From NCBI RefSeq assembly GCF_918797505.1, contig NC_092801.1:3410001-3474000 (forward strand): a stretch of 64,000 nt of DNA, given 5' to 3'. Numbering within the stretch: the stretch's first letter is position 1; each line of letters begins with the position of its first letter. The notes beneath the pieces were generated by a model. It was not told the origin of the DNA. It saw only the letters and a program-made list of their open reading frames with translations, and searched no databases. The position numbers were made by a program, and so were the translations under genes. Positions 11,266-21,689 of this stretch are shown here, piece by piece. Source of the DNA: Bemisia tabaci. Taxonomy: Eukaryota; Arthropoda; Insecta; Hemiptera; Aleyrodidae.

Positions 11266-12149
11266 CATACACTACTAAGTAGAGGGATAAGAAGACTTAC
11301 TTTAATAAATTATTTAAGTGCTCCACAAATAAATCGGCACTTAAATATATAATACAAGGTGGTAAAATAGTGCTGGGTCACATATTTTGCTCTTTTGTGA
11401 ATTACTATCACATACAGGTTGGGCCCACATACCTGAAAAATGACTTTATCTTTTGAACTAAAAGAAATAAAACGTTCCTGTTTGGACCATTGCTCATAGT
11501 GGCAGGAGGCAAGCCTAATCTCTGCGGGGCTAAAAATGACGTAAAATACGCCTTTTGTCAGAGGGTGACATAATGCGATATTGTTACTTAAGGTGATTTT
11601 GTCAAAACATCCGATGTGAGGCGGTTCTGAAGCGGATATGATTCCCGCAGTGACTCCTCACCTCTCCCTGGTGCGGCTTCTTACTCACGATCAGGTGCTT
11701 TCGGGGAATGTGGCGATCTACTTTCCTTCTTGTCGTTAAGTGTAAACTTCACACTACATCATAAATACCGAATAGTTCGACGTATGTTCGGGCGCTTTTG
11801 TAGCTAAAATCTTGGGAACTGCTCTTTGAGCATTTAATATGAATTTCTTAGCTTAAATATTTTGGGTAACCAATATTGCTCCTTCTCTCTTTGGAAGCTT
11901 CTAAAACATTTCCTGCCTTCTATGACACATGACACAATTTAAAAGGCGCCAGCCTCATTTAGACCGCGCGGTTTGCAAGAACGTAAACCCATATGTCTGA
12001 GTTCTCTCCCTTGAAGGATGCCTGTGTCTGATGTGATGCCAATCACTCAAAGTATACAATTCTGTCGCAATAATTGTCTTTATGGTTTTTTTTATTTATT
12101 TATTTTATTGATGTATATTTATTTGTATATTTTTTGGATAAGTGACACC
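11266..12149. other. Unassigned sequence
   Basis: Nearly 900 bp without open frames, recognised repeats or splice-like coding segments. Confidence 0.4.
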
Positions 12150-12540
12150 ATGAGTTCAGTTAGTTAGTTAGTTAGTTAGTATAATTTTAAGACATTTAGC
12201 GTCTCAGGCTATTAACGTCTTTACAGATAATTTTGAAAATGGGAGTATAAACGAAAATTTAGATTTTTAAATTAAGAGAGGTGAAGAGTTTTAGAATTTT
12301 GGTGGTAATATTGGGTTCATCGCATGCAAGAGGGTTTGTATTTCTGTTGATTGCAGGGGAGTAGATCTGTGATTGGAGATATCGGAGGGAAGAGCATTCC
12401 ATAAGTATGTGTTTGATGGTTAGAGGTGATGAATTACAGAAGTGGCAGATGGGTTGATTTTCTTTGGAGATGATATGACTGTGAATGAAATAAGTGTGAC
12501 CTAAAAGTGAAATATATGAAAGTCATTTTCAGTCACCCTC
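12150..12540 (-). pseudogene. Non-LTR retrotransposon 3' end with CCHC knuckle and (CTAA)n tail
   Basis: On the minus strand the frame ending at 12259 reads LLGHTYFIHSH, then ICHFCNSSPLTIKHILMECS: a C-x2-C-x8-H-x4-C knuckle typical of the carboxy terminus of jockey/I-type reverse-transcriptase proteins. It ends at TAA, followed by an untranslated region and an (ACTA)n tail seen on the plus strand as GTTA repeats at 12158-12181. Everything upstream is missing, as expected for a 5'-truncated insertion. Confidence 0.75.
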
Positions 12541-12905
12541 TTCCGTCAAATCGAAGTACAGGAAATAATTTATTTATTTTTTTGATTTGTCAAATGAGGA
12601 ACCCTTCAAAATGTATAACTTGGTTTTTTATTTTTTATTTTTCAATAAAACAATTGAAAATGCTGTAAATTCCTGTTTTATCATTCATAGCTTTCACCGT
12701 ATTAGTATCCGCGCAATGCTTTCTATCAATATTTCTAACAAGAACAAAAATACATCGATGGGAGAAGTTAATCTAGCTCCGTGCTTTTTCAGTTACGCTT
12801 TTTATCCTTTTACCCCAGATTTACCCTTTAGTGGTTGCCCTCTTCCGTCAAATCGAAGTATAAGCAATAATTTTTTTTTATTTTATTTGTCAAATGAGGC
12901 ACCTA
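12535..12905 (+). repeat. Pair of about 75-bp direct repeats around an orphan zinc-finger first exon
   Basis: CCCTCTTCCGTCAAATCGAAG occurs at about 12537 and again at about 12838, each followed by T-rich sequence and TTTGTCAAATGAGG. They bracket the 12600-12800 segment, which matches the upstream and first-exon region of the zinc-finger gene at 17.3-17.5 kb. Confidence 0.65.
12758..12781 (+). pseudogene. Orphan first exon of a zinc-finger gene
   Basis: ATG and eight codons (MGEVNLAP) lie in a context almost identical to the first exons at 7125 and 17431, including the preceding ACATCGATG and about 150 bp of upstream sequence shared with 17300-17430. The donor position has GTGCTT instead of GTATGT. 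No finger exon follows, so this is a leftover of a third gene copy or of a partial duplication. Confidence 0.55.
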
Positions 12906-13561
12906 TCTCAACCCAAACTGCTCCTTTTTTTAAGCGTGCCGGTAGGGCTCGCTTTTTGAAATGGCTCGGATTTACCATAGTGCAGCCCACTGTTTAACCA
13001 ATGCTATTCAATGGACGGTTCAATTTTTTTTTTTTTTTTCGCCGAATCCGTTTTTTTCGTGTTTGAACCGCTACCTTGATGCTTGCACCCGAAAAACCGA
13101 ATCGACCTCTCAGAGGAAACCCTTGAGAACATTTTTCCTTCAAAACCGTATTCTTTCATTTGACCGAAAGCTCAAATAAACTTTTCTTTGCTACAACGAC
13201 ACAAATCTGGAAGTTTCTCATTTCCCGCTGCAACCTTATAGCCAATGAGCGTCTTTGATATACAATGTCCTAGCTCGATCAAAAGCGCGTGAACATAAGG
13301 TTGCTCTTGAGAGGCGGCCATCGCACCCTACTTCAAAATTCAAGAATATAAGAAGGAAAATAAAAATAACAATACTAAACATTGCATGTGGTGGGAAATT
13401 GCGATTGGGGATCCATTACGTCTGAAGAAGCCAAAATCAGACGCTTATTTGAACGATTGGTAGATTTAGTTCATGAAAATCCAAATATTGCCGCTACTCA
13501 ATTGCCGTGATGGCTAATGCATGCTGGGATGAACCTCGAGACACATAGAAGCAGGTGCTAA
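12906..13561. other. Unassigned sequence
   Basis: A T-tract lies at 13026-13039. Short frames are not protein-like. Confidence 0.35.
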
Positions 13562-13702
13562 CTGGACTACATTTTGCAATTAGGAACTATAAATTCCGGC
13601 TCGGTTTTAAAACAACGTATGTGCCATTATTTTCCCTATGCCCATATGTGTTTTTTCAGATGGGACAGAATTTATAGCTCCAAATTGCAAAATGCAGTCC
13701 AA
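13562..13702 (+). mobile_element. 141-bp MITE, family 6 (TGGACTGCATTTTGC ends), copy 1
   Basis: Ends TGGACTACATTTTGCAAT and ATTGCAAAATGCAGTCCA are inverted repeats, and the interior has the internal palindrome CGTATGTGCCATTA. Other copies are at 23921-24060, 41982-42130 and 48109-48252. Confidence 0.85.
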
Positions 13703-14156
13703 CTATGGCTATTACAGAAATGCGTTAATCCCGCGCCGATGGCAGATACAGTTAAGCCACGCCGTCAGAACGGCGCAAGATCAGATCCATATTCCCAAGT
13801 AGCATTTTTCAATGTAAAAGTTGCAACAAGTTGAAACAATGTTGGTATTTGTTGCAACAAAGTTGCAACTTTCGGTCAACTTTTGGTCGATAAGTCTTTT
13901 GGTCGATTTTTGACGATCTGATCGGAAGACAAAGTTGCAACCTGCTGAGATTGCAAAATCGCCGAACCAAAGTTGTTTAAAATCTAAAGATAGGCAACCA
14001 GCAATACTTTGAAGTTAAAACATGTCTCAACTCAATTGCAACTAGTTCCAACAATGATAGCTCCTCCCGGGGAGAGAGTAGGCAATCTGCACATCAATCT
14101 ATTAGTTGCAAGAATCAAACGATTTTGTTTCAAGTTGTTGCAACCTCTGCTACTTG
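13703..14156. repeat. GTTGCAAC-rich repeat-like segment
   Basis: The words GTTGCAAC and TGTTGCAAC recur between 13815 and 14150 in both orientations. This looks like a degraded repeat; no boundaries could be set. Confidence 0.35.
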
Positions 14157-14590
14157 GATTAGAGTCCCTTCATACCCAGAGTTAAGACACCTCGATTATC
14201 AGCTGACTGGCAGCCGGCCTTGGCCGGCCATGGAGGCACAAACGAGTGCACCCAAACGAACGATATTGAGGGATAAGGATCAGGAATCCTGCGATGTCTG
14301 TCACACAACATCAACAAATTGATAAATTAAAAAGAAAATGAGATTGGTTTGTGAATGATTTCTTAATCTATTTTCATTTTGGACCGATGGAAATAACAAT
14401 TTACTCTTGATAAACCACAATTAGGTAATATTTTCATTATTTTTGTTCACATTCGAGCCACCGCCATCTTGGTGCGCTCGTTTGTGACTCCATGAGCGAG
14501 AACCAATCAGGATTGGATTTTTTTTAGACCCTTTTTCAGCCCAACCAAAAGTGAGTTGTCGTAACTCTGGGTATGAAGGGACTCGAATCC
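14157..14590. mobile_element. Inverted-repeat element with GAGTCCCTTCATACCC ends
   Basis: Left end GGATTAGAGTCCCTTCATAC and right end GTATGAAGGGACTCGAATCC are inverted copies. The arms also share the CGAACG/CGCTCGTTTGTG segment near 14255 and 14470. It is non-coding. Confidence 0.75.
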
Positions 14591-14624
14591 ATATAGGTCA
14601 GTCATTGCACGGATCGTCGCTCCT

Positions 14625-14736
14625 CTGACGTAAGGGCGTATCTCAATTTACTTATGAGCCCCAGAAAGCATGGCGTTATATGCAGAGCCGGGCTCATGCA
14701 AAAATCGAGATACACCCTTACGTCAGAGGAGCGACG
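14625..14736. mobile_element. 112-bp palindrome, family 7 (CGTCGCTCCTCTGACG)
   Basis: The arms CGTCGCTCCTCTGACGTAAG and the matching inverted copy pair over about 40 bp around GAGCCCC/GGGCTC. Related halves occur at 23886-24140 (split by another MITE), near 33060, 40180 and 48340. Confidence 0.75.
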
Positions 14737-14766
14737 AGATTACCCCGCTCAAGACCAAGGTACTCA

Positions 14767-15009
14767 CGGCGCACGGTGGATCGAGTCAATTAGAGAGGTC
14801 GGACATGAAATTTTTTAAAAAAACCTCCAAATTTTGATGTGTTTTCCGTCATATTTTACATTTTAAGGAGTGCTTCGAGAAGCAAATTTCACGAGAAAAC
14901 CAATGGAACCACTTTTAAAACCTCAAAGTTTCGTATGAACGGAGTTATAAACGTTTAAAGTTTCCAAATCATGTCCGACCTCTCCTATTGACTCCATCCA
15001 CTGTTCGGC
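14767..15009 (+). mobile_element. MITE, family 5 (GCGCACAGTGGATCGAGT ends), copy 1
   Basis: About 243 bp with inverted ends CGGCGCACGGTGGATCGAGT and CATCCACTGTTCGGCG, and the internal ACCTCC...AACCAATGGAACCACTTTTAAAA. A full second copy is at 40469-40712. Confidence 0.8.
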
Positions 15010-15013
15010 GATT

Positions 15014-15127
15014 AATCGCCGCGAGTGAAAGACGGAAGCCAATGGAGAGCCTTGATTTCGATATATCGACGTCAATGGATCGAAATCAAGGCTCTCCGTT
15101 GGCTTTCGTCTTTCACTCATCGCCGCG
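15014..15127. mobile_element. 114-bp near-perfect palindrome
   Basis: AATCGCCGCGAGTGAAAGAC is inverted at the right end, with arms of about 48 bp closing on ATATCGACGTC. It begins immediately after the family-5 MITE. Confidence 0.75.
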
Positions 15128-15599
15128 TGTATCTATGAAGAAGGTGTATCTATATCTAGGCCTTTAGAGTCGCCCCCGTCCATTGGATCGTGACGTCCGT
15201 ATTCCTGCCGCGAAAACCAGAAATGTCGAAAACAATGCTTTTCTTGTGGGAGCATTACTAATTTTTATTGATGTATCATTCAAACTTCTTACTTTTAAAT
15301 CCTTTGAAACTGTCTAAGTATCGAAAGGAACGCTCAGAATTTAGCATTCAGGCTTTCGATTTCGCCGAATTTGTGTTGACCGGATGATTGTGATTGCCGC
15401 CACGTTGGGTGGATGATTTTTTTCTGCAATAGTAACTTGTTATCAATACTTAAGTCGGATTTTCGTCCAATTGGCCAATTTAATTTTTTTTAACTTGAAA
15501 GCACATTCGTCTCTTTTGATCTTGATATGTTGTTTACATTTAGTTTTAGTGTCTAAATATAGTTACTCCTAGGTAGTCGACGATATTGGGTCATTTTAA
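15128..15599. other. Unassigned sequence
   Basis: No recognised feature. Confidence 0.35.
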
Positions 15600-15603
15600 T
15601 AAT

Positions 15604-15750
15604 ACTGTGAGGAGACGCCCAATTTCCCAGACAATTCATCGTTTCCCAGCGGACATCAGCATTTTTCCTAAAGTCGGTGCTCCTCCTGACGTTGCCAATT
15701 TCCCCCTGTAATGATGAATTGTCTGGAAAAATTGGGCGTCTCCTCAGGGT
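15604..15750. mobile_element. Foldback element with GAGGAGACGCCCAATTT arms
   Basis: Arms of about 40 bp (GAGGAGACGCCCAATTTCCC and its inverted copy) enclose roughly 65 bp of centre. Confidence 0.7.
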
Positions 15751-15829
15751 CATCACAATACTTGATTAAACATAATATCTAGTTCTTTTATGCTACGGTT
15801 GGAAAATACTTTGTATATATGTACTTTTA

Positions 15830-16075
15830 CGGTTTGACGGTGCGGGAGATCATGGATGCCAAACAGACCATCGTGCATAACATTATAACGAAACAACTCG
15901 TTTGGTATGGTCATGTTCAGAGAATGGCAGGGGACAGGTTGCCAAAGAAGGTCCTTGTTAAAAGTGTCAAGATGCTCGATGTCAGATGGGTTATGATTTG
16001 ACTCCTAACTCGAGGTGGCAGTGGAGGTTTGGTGTCGTAGCTCGTAGAGCGCTAGGGAGTGCTTTATAAAGTGAC
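15830..16075 (+). pseudogene. Non-LTR reverse transcriptase remnant, extreme C terminus
   Basis: The frame reads MDAKQTIVHNIITKQLVWYGHVQRMAGDRLPKKVL and, after a frameshift, RRRSRRALG-like sequence. The KQLVWYGHVQRM block is diagnostic of the same endonuclease-reverse transcriptase family as 10330-10860. Only about 60 codons survive. Confidence 0.75.
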
Positions 16076-16083
16076 CTACATAC

Positions 16084-16343
16084 ATATCGACGGTGAAACT
16101 ACAAAACCACGTATCTCGTTTGCGGTGTTTAAAAATCTACGCTCGCATTTTATTTTTTTGAAGTCGACCAAATCAATAACATTCCTTGAAATTTTCACAG
16201 AATTTTCTCCGCACAAAGAGAAAAAATCACAGAAATTTTCAAGACTAGACGTTAAGTAGTTTTTCATTTAAAAAATAAAGTATGACAGGAAGTCTGCGAC
16301 GTCGCAAACCGAGATACGTGGTTTGGTAGTTTCACCGTCGATA
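16084..16343. mobile_element. 260-bp MITE, family 8 (TATCGACGGTGAAACTAC ends), copy 1
   Basis: Inverted ends TATCGACGGTGAAACTAC and GTAGTTTCACCGTCGATA, with CACGTATCTCGTTTGCG inside each arm. Copy 2 at 45380-45636 is nearly identical; diverged copies lie at 23231-23510 and about 29235-29400. Confidence 0.85.
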
Positions 16344-16435
16344 TATGGTTTTATCACAGTTTAGATTAATGTCCTTTTCGATTGTCCATTCTACTACCCT
16401 TCGAAGATTTTCTTCGAGCTCAACAGTTGCTCTCT

Positions 16436-16589
16436 CTCGTTCCTGATCACTAGACGTGTAAACCGTATCATCGGCTTTACCAAGTATAGATTTCCTGACA
16501 GGTTCAGGTTCAGGTTCCTGAGCTTGTCAGGAATTCTATACTTGGTAAAGCCGATGATACGGTTTATAAGTCTAGTGATCAGGAACGAG
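16436..16589. repeat. Inverted duplication of the reverse-transcriptase YADD segment
   Basis: CTCGTTCCTGATCACTAGAC and about 55 further bases are repeated in inverse orientation ending at 16589, with GGTTCAGGTTCAGGTTC at the centre. Both arms encode the LGKADDTVY block, so the palindrome arose by duplicating retrotransposon sequence rather than from a MITE. Confidence 0.75.
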
Positions 16590-16663
16590 TGTCAGAAGTG
16601 AATAAATAACAGACACCATAAGGGTCCTAATACTGGTCCCTGTGACCTCAGCAAGAGTGATTT

Positions 16664-17053
16664 CAGTGGCGTGGTGTGCTTTGCGATTTATCGATTTTTA
16701 TGGCATTTAAACCTATGGAAAAGGATCGATAAACTGAGTGTTCGCAGCGAACGCCTTAATAATCGATTCTTTACCATAGGTTTAAATGGCATAACAATCG
16801 ATATATCGCAATTCACGCCACGCCACTGATGGAAAAGGATCGATAAACAGAGTGTTCGCAGCGAACGCCTTAATAATCGATTCTTTACCATAGGTTTAAA
16901 TGGCATAACAATCGATGTATCGCAATTCACGCCACGCCACTGATGGAAAAGGATCGATAAACAGAGTGTTCGCAGCGAACGCCTTAATAATCGATTCTTT
17001 ACCATAGGTTTAAATGGCATAACAATCGATACATCGCAATTCACGCCACGCCT
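16664..17053 (-). mobile_element. hAT-type MITE, family 1, with internal 114-bp triplication
   Basis: Starts at CAGTGGCGTGGTGTG and ends at CACGCCACGCC. The segment from GGAAAAGGATCGATAAAC is repeated at 16717, 16831 and 16945, a period of exactly 114 bp, so the right half exists three times. Flanks AGTGATTT and GGTGACTT look like a decayed 8-bp target duplication. The 118-codon frame here is an artefact. Confidence 0.85.
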
Positions 17054-19612
17054 TTGGTGACTTTGGTTCCGGAGATAGTCAACCCGACCCGCACCCTTAA
17101 GGATCTGTCCGAAAAATAAGAATTAATAAATTTATCATGACAAGCTGACAAAAGGGCAACCAGCATACTTTTTAATTTTTCATGGGAGGCCCTGTCGAAT
17201 GCCTGTACCACGTCTAAAAAGGCAGAGACATACAGTATTCCCCTCTTTCTAATGCATTCTCAAACTGCTACCGATTTAAAATTCGTAGGCATCATGGTTC
17301 CTTTTTTTTTATTTTTGAATAAAACAATTGAAAATGCCATTAATTCCTGTTTTATAAATCATAGCATTTACTAGTAGTATCCGCGCATAATGCTTCTATT
17401 AACACTTCTAACAAGAACAAAAAGACATCGATGGATTACGTTAATTCTAGTTCCGTGGTTTTTCTTAAAAAATTATACCCACGGCATTTGAGGTATACCA
17501 ACCAAGCACTGTGTAACCGTTCTGTTTTGTTTTGTTATAGGGAGGTTCAGGTTTGGATCATGTTTTCGTCCACAATCATGTCCCAGAAAACCAAGGAATT
17601 GACAGACTGTCCAGGAATACAAAGTTTTTGTCAAAAAACAAACGTAAAACGTCCAAAACGAAGGATCCAGAAACATTCACTTCTACTCCGATTAAAGAAA
17701 ATATTCGTGTTCCAACTCCGGAAAAATCTGCTCCTACAAGGGATTTAAATTCTCCCAGTAATGCGAGTACAGTTTTGACGCACCTCAGCCGCCAAAATAA
17801 ATATCCACCAACGAGAGGAAGTTGAAGTTGGAAACCGCTGACAGGCATGCAAACAGTGATGCTCAAATCCCTGCAAATGTCCAGTATTCACGGCCCCACA
17901 CTAGTGATCAACTCTCCCCTTCAAGTGAATACTCGCCACAAGTTCATTCAAAACCTCCCGCAAGCTCACCAGTGATGCACATGGACAAGGATCGACCATT
18001 TTCGTGTGTCGAGTGCTCAAGAAAATTCACTTCGCGGGCAGCTCTTCGAAGGCATGTCATTCGTCGCCACAACGGAGATGAAATATTCTCCTGTGAGAAG
18101 TGCTCCGTCCGATTCAAATCGAATGTTCATCTACAAGCACACCTCAGAAACTCCCATGATAGTGAACGACCATCATACTCGTGTAGCCAGAGCTCATCAC
18201 CTTTCGAATCTAAGCATAATTTATGCAACCGCACTATTCACATCCGCAGCAATGATCGGAACTTCGCGTGCACTCAATGTTCCCGTAAATTTAAAGCGAA
18301 ACAGAATTTACGAAACCATGTTATTTGCGTCCATAGTAATGAACGACCCCTTACATGCGATCTATGCTCAAGAACATTCAAATTTAAAGGTAGTTTAAAG
18401 GTTCATATCCAAGACGTGCACAGTGGTTCTCGCCCCTTTCCGTGTGATCGTTGCTCACTAAAGTGTAGAAATAAGAGTGAACTTAGAAGGCATCTTAAGT
18501 GCGTACACAGCTCCGATCGACCCTTCTCCTGCGATCATTGCTCACGCAAATTCAACGTAAAGTTTAATCTGAAAAGGCATGTACTATATAAGCACAGAGA
18601 AGACCGGCCCATCTCGTGTGATCAGTGCCCAAGAACATTCAAATTAAAAGAACAACTTACAGCTCATCTGAGGCGCGCACACAGCGCCGACCGACCCTTC
18701 TCCTGTGGTCAGTGCTCACGCAATTTCAAATCGAAGGGTAAAGTACGCAGGCACGTGCTAGAAGTGCACAGTGAAGACCGGCCCTTCTCTTGTGGTCAGT
18801 GTCCAAAAGCATTCAAATCTAAAGATGGACTCGCAATGCATATCCAATGCGTGCATAGTGCCGATCAACCCTTCACCTGCGCTCATTGCTCCCGCAAATT
18901 CAATTTGAAGAGTAATTTAAGGAGGCATATATTAGCAAGGCACAGTGAAGAACAGCACTTTCCGTGTGATCATTGCTCACTAAAATTCGGAACAAAGAGT
19001 CAACTTAGAGAACATCTAACGTGCGTACGTAGCGCCGATCGGCCGTTCTCCTGCGATCAGTGCCCACGCACATTCAGTTTGAAAAGTTATTTAAAAAATC
19101 ATGTTTTAACAGTGCACAGTGAAAACCGGCCCTTCTCTTGTGGCCAGTGCTCAAAAGCATTTAAATTAAAGGGATGCCTTAAACTCCACCTAAGATGCAT
19201 GCACAGCGCCGATCGACCCTTCTCCTGCGATCAGTGCCCACGCACATTCAGTTTGAAAGGTTATTTAAATAAGCATGTATTAACAGTGCATAGTGAAAAC
19301 CGGCCCTTCTCTTGTGGCTAGTGCTCAAAAGCATTTAAATCAAAGGCATGCCTTAAAATCCATCTAAGATGCACGCACAGCGCCGATCGACCCTTCTTTC
19401 CTGGTAAAAATTGGCAGTAGAATCTGTGTTCCAAAATACCATAGACCGACGGCCGGCTGTAAGATTTTCAATAGCTTCTATAGCCGGCTACACAATTTCT
19501 TATCGCCTTTTATAGTCGATGGCGACTAAGCAACTCACAGCCAGGCGATACAATTTATGCTAAACGTCACTAATTACGGATGCTAGGATTTAGTGAGTTT
19601 TTGGACCACTGC

Positions 19613-21224
19613 ACAGTGGGAAAAACAGCCGGTCTCGCGCCGAAAAAGTCGGAAAATCGGCATCAATGGAAATGGACAAAATTGGTATGTACGTGTCCCT
19701 GAGGATCTACTGATCAAGAATCAGTCATGTTTTACTTCATAAGGTCGACCTTATCAGCGATAATCATCAGAAACGCACCGGGTAGCGCGGTGCTGATGGA
19801 GGACCGCCTCTGAATGTTTACATTCAATAGCCTCCTGTGTTTATTGAAAAGCGTCATGTAGTTACTTTTAATTTTTTTTGGCAATGGCTGACCTTTCTAA
19901 AAGTATGGATACCAGTTTCTTTTCTAAACTCCACTTTTTTAACTTACAGCAATTTTTTAAAGTTAGCCTTCAAAATAGTACCAAATTCAAACTTCCATGG
20001 ACTGTATCTTTTGAGATCCACTCGGATCCACCGAGATATTTATATCCAGTTACTCGTCATACTATCAAGAATACGATAATCCTTAGTTTGGGTGCGCATC
20101 CTTGCGCCATTAGGAGATATTTGATAAAAAGGAAGTGGAAATGTGCTCAGAATGAATGTGTACCGTTGGGTTAGGCGTCAGATTACAGAGTAGCATGGAG
20201 AGAAGTGCGTGCGCAGTGCGCTGCGCGCGCAACTCAGGTAACCCGTGTTTAAGAACGACTGTTTCAGCGCGCTCCCTAAGCTGAAGCTGTAGCCTAGTTG
20301 GTAGAGTTCCTCGCTACTGGAGCGAAGATTGCGGGTTCTAGTCCTGCCCGACGACATGAAATTTTGAAATAGTTCCGTGCAACTATTCATGTTTTACTTC
20401 ACAATTGCTGCCCTTTAAAAATGTTTTCATTTCACATTAAGTCTTGAGAAGAAAAACATTAGATGCATTGAGCGGAAGGAATTAATTGCCAAAATTTCCA
20501 AGTAATGACAATACTTCATTTTACCTTTATGGAAATAAAGTGTATTGATAAAACGATAATACGGATTTCTACTATTAAATTTCCTGTTTGACAAGACTTA
20601 ATGATAAATTAAATGTTTGGAACTTAACTGTTATCCTAACAGGAATTAGAAAAAAAATTAGGACACGTGATTATCTATTGATTGGTAAAAACTGTTCCAT
20701 TGTGCAACGTTTTATTAGGAAATTTGAAATTTCAAGCGTGTTTTTCCTCCTTATTTGCTCTCGATATTGAGTACATGCCAATTAATATGTCAATCTCATG
20801 CATTGACATCTTTAGTAATATACCTTGCGGATTACATTCGTTCTAATCCATAACTTTACCTTGAAACACCCAAACATAACCACACAAAATTTTCCAAAAT
20901 AAAGTGAAAAATCAGAGACCTACATAGTATAATGAAGAAAGTAATCGACAATAGCATAAACGACGAGAAATATTTTTATTAACTCTGCTGGCCGATCAAA
21001 GACCACAAACCGAAACACAGTTTCAAGGGATGTAAAATACAGCTGATCTCTTGACTAAATTTGGCTCAATAACTCTTAAATTTACAAAAAATTGGCGCAT
21101 AATGTTGTCATTAGTGTATGGCTCGATATTATAAGACCGGCAAAGTGTGAAAAACCAATGGGAAAGTGAACGATCCGAGCGTCAAGACTTTTTCGGCGCT
21201 AGATCGGCTGTTTTTCCCACTGTG
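19613..21224. mobile_element. Nested 1.6-kb element with ACAGTGGGAAAAACAGCC ends
   Basis: The inverted ends ACAGTGGGAAAAACAGCC and GGCTGTTTTTCCCACTGTG are flanked by CACTGC on both sides (19607-19612 and 21225-21230). The uninterrupted relative at about 34870-34885 has a single CACTGC there. The CAGTG-type end would fit a hAT element with an eroded 8-bp duplication. It contains a tRNA-like SINE-type promoter but no long frame. Confidence 0.75.
20276..20360 (+). ncRNA. tRNA-like SINE head with RNA polymerase III boxes
   Basis: TAGCCTAGTTGG at 20290-20301 fits the A box and GGTTCTAGTCC at 20334-20344 fits the B box, 44 bases apart, with a TCGCT...AGCGA stem between them in the anticodon-arm position. 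The D stem and acceptor stem do not pair well, so it is not a working tRNA gene. It is best read as the tRNA-derived head of a SINE inserted in the nested element; the tail could not be bounded. Confidence 0.55.
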
Positions 21225-21416
21225 CACTGCTCTCTTTTTGGGCCGTAGTATCTTGATTTATTTTGCGAGGAAAGCTCCGTACTTTTGATGGATGCCTGCC
21301 ATTCCTAATATATTAGAGCGCCTTCAGTTTCGTATGATACTGTGCAATACCTCTGGTGTGAAATAGTTGCTTCAAGCGCCGTGGTACGCTGCGGCAGCCA
21401 GCGCGAAACGCGCATT

Positions 21417-21492
21417 GGCGCCTACAAACCGAACAGGGATACTTCACGCGTTGCGCAACGCGTGAAGTATCCCTGTTAGGTTTGTAGGCGCC
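21417..21492. repeat. Strong hairpin inside the CCTGGTAAAA transposon
   Basis: Two 38-nt arms centred on TTGC/GCAA (21454/21455) pair with a single mismatch, and pairing extends several bases further out. The same hairpin is at 34601-34690 in the other copy, so it belongs to the element, not to either insertion site. Confidence 0.8.
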
Positions 21493-21689
21493 AGTGCGTC
21501 GCCGCTCCGCTTTTTGTTGGGCTCTAATAATTAATCTGGCGGAGTCAGCGTTATTCAACTCATGATTTTGAAATGTTTGTACATCCTGTATGGATTATTC
21601 TCATTTTAATATATGAAAAAAAATATGTATTAAAGGAAAATATAAAGTGTGTTTTGTATATATTAAGGTGGTTCCGTATCAAACTTAAT

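Larger units (their letters stand above)
16362..17245 (-). pseudogene. Non-LTR reverse transcriptase palm fragment, split by a MITE
   Basis: On the minus strand from 17245 the sequence reads SAFLDVVQAFDRASHEKL, then NSYFSDRSLRVRVGL and TISGTKVTKG (motifs before the conserved PQGSVLGPL), is interrupted at 17053-16664 by a family-1 MITE, resumes with SQGPVLGPL near 16640, and has KADDTVYTSSDQE (the YADD active-site block) near 16450, followed by VVEWTIEKDIN. This is the palm of a jockey-like reverse transcriptase. The segment around the active site is also present as an inverted duplicate (16436-16589). It is clearly dead. Confidence 0.8.

Noticed and set aside
20276..20360. Functional tRNA gene
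   Set aside because: The A and B boxes are good, but the acceptor and D stems do not pair and the anticodon loop is not seven bases.
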